Source: Phlebiopsis flavidoalba (taxonomy: Eukaryota; Basidiomycota; Agaricomycetes; Polyporales; Phanerochaetaceae). Taken from it: a DNA stretch of 64,000 nucleotides. Numbering within the stretch: the stretch's first letter is position 1; each line of letters starts with the position of its first letter. Below, one piece after another: positions 59,030 to 64,000 of this stretch. A program made the position numbers and the translations under genes. The stretch covers positions 62,001 to 126,000 of the forward strand of contig JAOCPU010000065.1 of NCBI GenBank assembly GCA_035772785.1. Direction: 5' to 3'. The notes beneath the pieces were generated by a model that saw only the letters and a program-made list of their open reading frames with translations, had not been told where the DNA came from and searched no databases.

Positions 59030-61967
59030 ATCCGGGTACGCGGCACTTGTATAGGGATCGCCGTCTTTCGTGAACATCGAGCGTGGGAATAACGCGGGCC
59101 AAGCTTCCAGCTGTTGGCCAAGAAGGCATCTCTGTGAGAAGAAGATTAAGAAGATTGCAGCTCTTGTTCTGGGTAATGACCACAGCCAAACCTAGCCCAT
59201 GAAGGTATTTGGTAACGGGTAACGGTATGTTATGACAACGCGGCGCTCTGGTGGAAAATAATCGAGAGATTGCAGCACGTCATTGATCGGGCGTATTCGC
59301 AAAACTTGTGGCATCTGTCGGCGGGGGGGCATCACAAGACCATGTGAACCTCGCAGACTCATTGAATACACAAGTTGTAGAGGCTCTCAGGACCACAGAG
59401 AAGCGCCACGAGGACGCGAAGAAGCGAAAATGCTTCACTTCCAAAAGTTGCTGGCTGAAAGGGATAAGGCCTATAACGATCGTCATAAAGGCACGAAATC
59501 GATTGCTCATCATTTTCACCTACTCTTTTTCTGATGCATCTAAACAGACGAAGCAAAAGGTTGCACATTTTCTCATCAATTTACCACCCTGAGCCGTGTT
59601 GACTTTCGGTTCTAGTACGATGAAGAATGTGGCGAGGTAGAGACATATCGGCAGAAGCAGGTTAACTGTCCAAAATCCTGGACACCGCAACTACCTGTAC
59701 TCAATGGTTTCTAGGAACGATCTACGGACGACAAGCATGCGGACAGGGCTGCGAAGCAGTAACGAACAACAACAGGTGGACATGCTGAATAGCAAGAAGC
59801 GAGTCTTTGCTCCCAAAGAGTAGATACCTTGCTGACACGTGTCATAGCATCTACCTCATTGCCACTGCAGTGGCCAATCGTAGTAAGGCGAAGTTCTACG
59901 GACAGGACTTGCCCATGCTCGAAGACGTAAGTTCCACCATGCACGTGGACATAAAATGTTCTCACTGCGCGATTATCAGCAATTCCGTATGGACACGTCG
60001 GCAACGTTTAGTTCATCCCTGTGCTGATGACCGTTTCGCAGAGCTCCTACACACTCAACTGCTAACACGCTTCGCCTCCATCGTGGTCCAAGCGCAAACC
60101 CTAGAGAATCATTATCTAGACGCACTAAAGTCCCACGCGTCCCAGACCGAGGCGACGTTCAAGGAACTGGATCCCGCGAAAGATCAGGCCATCTTCGTAG
60201 GATTATAATATCAGCCAATTCGCCGCCACCAAACGACTGGTCGTTCGAGCCATGTGCGACCCATTATGACACTGTGGGGGTCCTTCTTCAGCGACTTGCG
60301 ACTATTTTCTAGACGTTTTCTCAGGGTGATATGAGCGTGGATCCGGCTCCCAAGGTGTACTTGCAGAACCGTCTTGCCAAATGCAAACAGAAGCTACAAG
60401 AACTTCAACCGATTATTGCTTCTAAACGTAAACTTTCTTACAATTATGTCGTGGTCTCGCCGCTCACCTATATCAGGTCAGGAGGTCGAGCAATTGAACA
60501 AGCTGGTAAACAAATACACCGAGAATGCTGCTATGGGAAATTTGGATGAAGTCTCTGATGTGAGCGGCTTCCCACTTTGAATCTGTGGATTATTGTTGAC
60601 GAACATCGTAGAGCTATATCGACACTCAAACACCAACTGACGTTTTTCACCACCTCCGAAGATGTTCTTCTGACTGAGATCAGTACCATTTCGGCGGCGC
60701 TTGAAGGTACGCATCCACACGCTACGCCGTTCCTCGTGCCGCAGCCTCATGCAGGAACATGCGGCTGTAGGTGATGAAGGCGCACAGAATCCCCATACAT
60801 TCAAAAGCTCATCCTTCTCTATACCCACGCAGTGTGCGTACTGCAAGGTAGAACCCTAGTTTCACCGCTTTGGGGGCTCTGACGTGTGGTTCTGACAAGC
60901 CCTTCCCGCAGTCTTCTATTTGGGGTTTGAGCAAGCAGGGTAAGAGCTGCAAAGCCTGCGGCATATCAGTTCATGCCAAATGTGAGTTGAAGGTGCGTAA
61001 ACGCCTTGAGGAAGCTTTCGAATCACCCTAATTTAGATGCCCAAAGGTTCCGGCTGACTGCTCGGGCTCGAGTGGACCCCGCCGCAACGGACATAGTGGT
61101 TCACTACCTCCATTTCCTCTAGCCTCTCTCGATCAGACTCTCGAGGCAAGTAAACCTGCCAGCTGGTATTGGATGTAGGCTGACGTGGACAGCAGCTTCC
61201 ACGGTGTCCAGTATAGGCACACCGACCCCCTCAACGTTTGCTCCACCTGACAGGGCGTCCAGTATTCCAGAGCAGACCTACCCCTCCCGCTCGCGTGGGC
61301 TTTGATTTCACCCCCACCTCGCCCAGCATGAGCTGACCGTCAAAGGTAAAATTTGCATTTCCGTTTGAAACTCCTTTTGACTCACCCCTTGACTCTACAC
61401 GCATTCAGCGGGCCCACCGCCTAGTGCAAATAAATAGAGGAAGACGACGGGTCTGGCTGGGTAAAAGCAATGGACGATTCCGGCGGAAAGGGCCTGGTAC
61501 CAGCGTCTTACCTTACGCCCGTGGAGTCTGGTGAAGCGGTCGGAGTAGTCGGAGCCCGTTCGAACCCGCCTCGGTCGCGGCGCCCAAGGGCGTGGGCGGC
61601 AGACTTCCGCACAATTTGGTAAGCCCAAGGCGTTTCCCCCAATCGACGCGGTTAATTGAATAGACAAACTTTCAGTCCGTGCGATTTACGACTACAGTGC
61701 CCAGGGTGCAGACGAGCTGCCACTAAGGGAGGGCGAGATGATTGAGCTCACTGACGGCCCATCTGGGGGAAAAAAACTATGCAGATGGCTGGTGGGAAGG
61801 TGCGTCAGTGACGTGTTCGTTAGCGGTTATTGCTCACTGGACTATCAGGTCTCGACTCCAATGGACACAAGGGAATTCTTCCAAGCAACTACGTACGTAT
61901 TCCGTGCGCCAAAAAGTCGGCCCGCGCGAGCTGACAGTTATCTGATCAGGTTGAGCTAGTGCCGTAA
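59030..61967 (+). CDS. Bzz1-like F-BAR/C1/SH3-SH3 protein (frame-shifted)
   Basis: Bzz1-type proteins bind curved plasma membrane and activate WASP-driven actin assembly at endocytic sites. F-BAR part: HLYRDRR (59047), FQLLAKKASL then KIKKIAALVLGND (59107-59180), FAKLVASVGGGASQDHVNLA, KMLHFQKLLAERDKAYNDRH, EVETYRQKQ, YLADTCHSIYLIATAVANRS and FASIVVQAQTLENHYLDALK. Next LNKLVNKYTENAAMG. C1 finger (60800-61040): FKSSSFSIPTQCAYCK, SSIWGLSKQGKSCKACG, then VHAKCELK. First SH3: RVGFDFTPTSPS, ELTVK, intron, EEDDGSGWVKAMDDSGGKGL, VPASYLTPVES. Second SH3: VRAIYDYSAQGADELPLREG, EMIELTDGPSGG, NYADGWWEG, intron, DSNGHKGILPSNY, intron 61893-61949, VELVP, stop 61965-61967. An extra A in 61770-61776 and other indels break the frame. 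The start lies upstream and is not fixed. Confidence 0.92.
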
Positions 61968-64000
61968 CCAGCGACGAGAGGGAGCACACTAGTGAATTGG
62001 TCCCTGGGACATGAATTAGAATAACCCGATTTGCATTAATCATTTCGGCACTTATGAGACGTTGGCCGCCCCCTGTCATGACCCCGAACGCCAGGAATGT
62101 CTGGACATTTCCGGATGGTCGATCTTCAAGTAGGTTTAATAAATGATATGCTCCCATGGTGCTTAGTACTTGTCGCGAGTTACACTGCTGCAACCTCTGC
62201 ATACAGTGATCAAACTCGTCAGGTTATGTGTTGAAAAAGTATGTACAAAGGCGTTGTTCCTACAGGATCACCAAGAGAATCGGGACGGCATTGTGTAACA
62301 CGTCCTAGCGATAGAGAGTCAGAACAAACTAGGATGAGCTTTGGGGAACGCTCTAGGAGTATATCTGGTAATAGGAGCTTATACTTCGGTGGTGAGGTCA
62401 GAGCTTCCGATCCGAACGGGAGGTGTGGCCTTGGACCGCCCATTAAACTGGACGTTGCTACCTCTGGGGGTATCGGGCGTCCTGACGCCGTCACCAACTT
62501 AGGTCGAGCGAGTGGTTTTAGGGACATGCTGACCCTCATGGCATAGATCGCGCCAGAGCCCACAAGGCAGATATTCGAGGGAGGCTTCCTTCTTCCTAAC
62601 GGAGATTTCCCCCGCTACTATCGCCTTGTCTCGACCCACTCCGGAGCGACCAAGCTAATCCGTTATGAGCCACGAAGTGACGCCGATGCCGCAACCTTGC
62701 GGTGAGAAACAGCTCTGCAGCTATTCAATGAAAGGAGTGAAATGTCCTGCATTGGGCTTCAGACGAAGGGCCTCACCTACGTCCGCACGGAGCGCCGGCC
62801 TCGCCTTGTGGTTTTTGAGGGATCATCAACCTTGTGTAGCGGCTGCAATAGTGCACAAGGTAGGCCGTCAAGTTCACAGTGAGCGCGATCGCTAGAGAGC
62901 ATGTACCGCTCGTGTTCTGCTGCCAGGGGTTGGATTCCTCGCCGTGAAATCCTTCACTACGCCCAATGGGTATGGAGAGGCGAGTCACGAATGGTGTGGA
63001 CCTATATAAGGGCTTTGAATCAGGCATTAGTCCGGGCACTTCACCACTACCCTCAGGAAGAACGAAATAGCTCCTAACGCAAGGAGGCAAAAAGTACCAA
63101 AGTAGCCTTCCGACATAGCTCTTTTCACTCGAATTATGTCCAGAGGGATCGCCTTTGGAACGGGACAAATGTGGCGGTACGTCGGGGTCACGACAGCGCC
63201 ATTGACTGGAGCCGCGGTCGCAGCATCCATGTGCAACGCGACTGTCATGTACACCTCGGCGAGTACGCAGTGGGTAAAGGGGGTTCCGTTGGCGATGGAT
63301 GACTGCGACAGCGGTTCCAAAATCAGGGCGTGGGCGCGTACCATTATGGCAAGGCGTTTGCTAAAATCTTTTGATGTCTGACGACTCTGCCACTGACTTT
63401 CAGTGACTAGTCTTTTCCTAGGACAAGAGGACGACGCTCTTTCTGTGTGGAGTGTGAGGTCGACTTTCCCCGTACATTGCTAGCGCGCCGAGTCCCCGGC
63501 TCCGAAGAACTACTCACTTTTATATATACACTGGGGACGCATTGAACCACTGTGCTACTGTGATGTTGACCCTCTGTCTGCAACTAGAAACATCGCGCAG
63601 CTGCCCGGGGTCAGGAACACTTCACTTCCTCGCCAATGATAGGACGCTCGCCCTAAAATCGTCAAGGACGTCAGTAATTGTAGCAAGAAGTGGAGCATCT
63701 GCCATTACCTGCTTTTCCTGGTCCTGTTCTAGGAATAAACTGCCGAAATTGACGAAGGGACGCATATGGCATCACCGTCCCACCCCCTCGAGCCGAACCA
63801 GGCTGTACTTGGCCCGATGAATGTAGCAAGCCTAGACGCCCATATGACCACGCACTCGGGGATAAGCGCGCACACGTCCCCTCAGCCGACGACCACGACT
63901 TCAGCAAGCATTGTAACGAACTACGTATTCTTGTGCACCTCGAGGGTCCATTCCATGTCACGAATACGAAGAGGTCTGGGCACCTCAGCTCGAGGCTGAG
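61968..64000. other. No confidently identified gene
   Basis: A minus-strand frame at 62563-62219 (114 codons) is proline/leucine-rich and composed like protein (PKYKLLLPDILLERSPKLIL), and could be the 3' part of a gene convergent with the Bzz1-like gene. Frames at 63136-63381 (+), 63344-63027 (-) and 63961-63671 (-) overlap each other and carry no known motif. The window ends here. Confidence 0.3.

Overview
The window looks like nuclear DNA of a filamentous basidiomycete, most likely an Agaricomycete. Recognisable genes carry many 50-75 nt introns. They encode eukaryotic and fungal families: a MADS-box factor, Cdc37, a Bzz1-type F-BAR/SH3 protein, a ZIP metal transporter, a Kre9/Knh1-like wall protein and an RlpA-like secreted protein. 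F-box, HNH and DUF6533 families, which are expanded in Agaricomycetes, are also present. I saw no rRNA, tRNA, CRISPR array, reverse transcriptase or transposase.

Layout. 1-7.6 kb: no recognisable gene; a three-copy imperfect repeat at 3.08-3.84 kb and a GC-rich tract before 7.6 kb. 7.6-8.7 kb: MADS-box (Mcm1/SRF type). 9.98-17.1 kb: two diverged tandem copies of a unit of about 3.1-3.5 kb holding a decayed F-box/LRR-like gene and part of a neighbour. 19.6-20.7 kb: a Ser/Pro-rich disordered protein (minus). 20.77-21.87 kb: a 1.1 kb inverted repeat. 22.5-24.2 kb: Cdc37. 24.8-33.1 kb: an accessory block of an F-box paralogue, a DUF6533 membrane protein, an HNH protein and a fuller F-box gene, all plus strand. 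33.3-34.6 kb: a repeated exon/intron fragment (minus). 34.7-37.5 kb: two unidentified minus-strand coding regions. 39.9-41.4 kb: ZIP transporter (minus). 43.07-43.45 kb: a tandem repeat. 45.0-46.2 kb: a second, 5'-truncated DUF6533 copy (minus). 48.4-56.0 kb: four minus-strand genes: a Red1-like zf-C3H1 protein, a Kre9/Knh1-like GPI protein, a GNAT acetyltransferase and an RlpA-like secreted protein. 59.0-62.0 kb: the Bzz1-like gene (plus). The last 2 kb holds nothing I recognise.

Almost every identifiable gene is broken by reading-frame shifts, including those expected to be essential (Cdc37, MADS-box). Where I could place the shift, it was nearly always one extra base in a short homopolymer. 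Protein identities were therefore read across frames, and CDS coordinates below are gene spans, not clean ORFs. The simplest explanation is uncorrected sequencing or assembly error; genuine pseudogenisation is probably added on top of this in the duplicated F-box/DUF6533/HNH regions.

Genes with related roles: Kre9/Knh1-like, RlpA-like and Bzz1-like proteins all relate to wall or cortical actin biology. The F-box, HNH and DUF6533 genes form a typical rapidly turning-over accessory block. No operon-like coordination is expected or seen.
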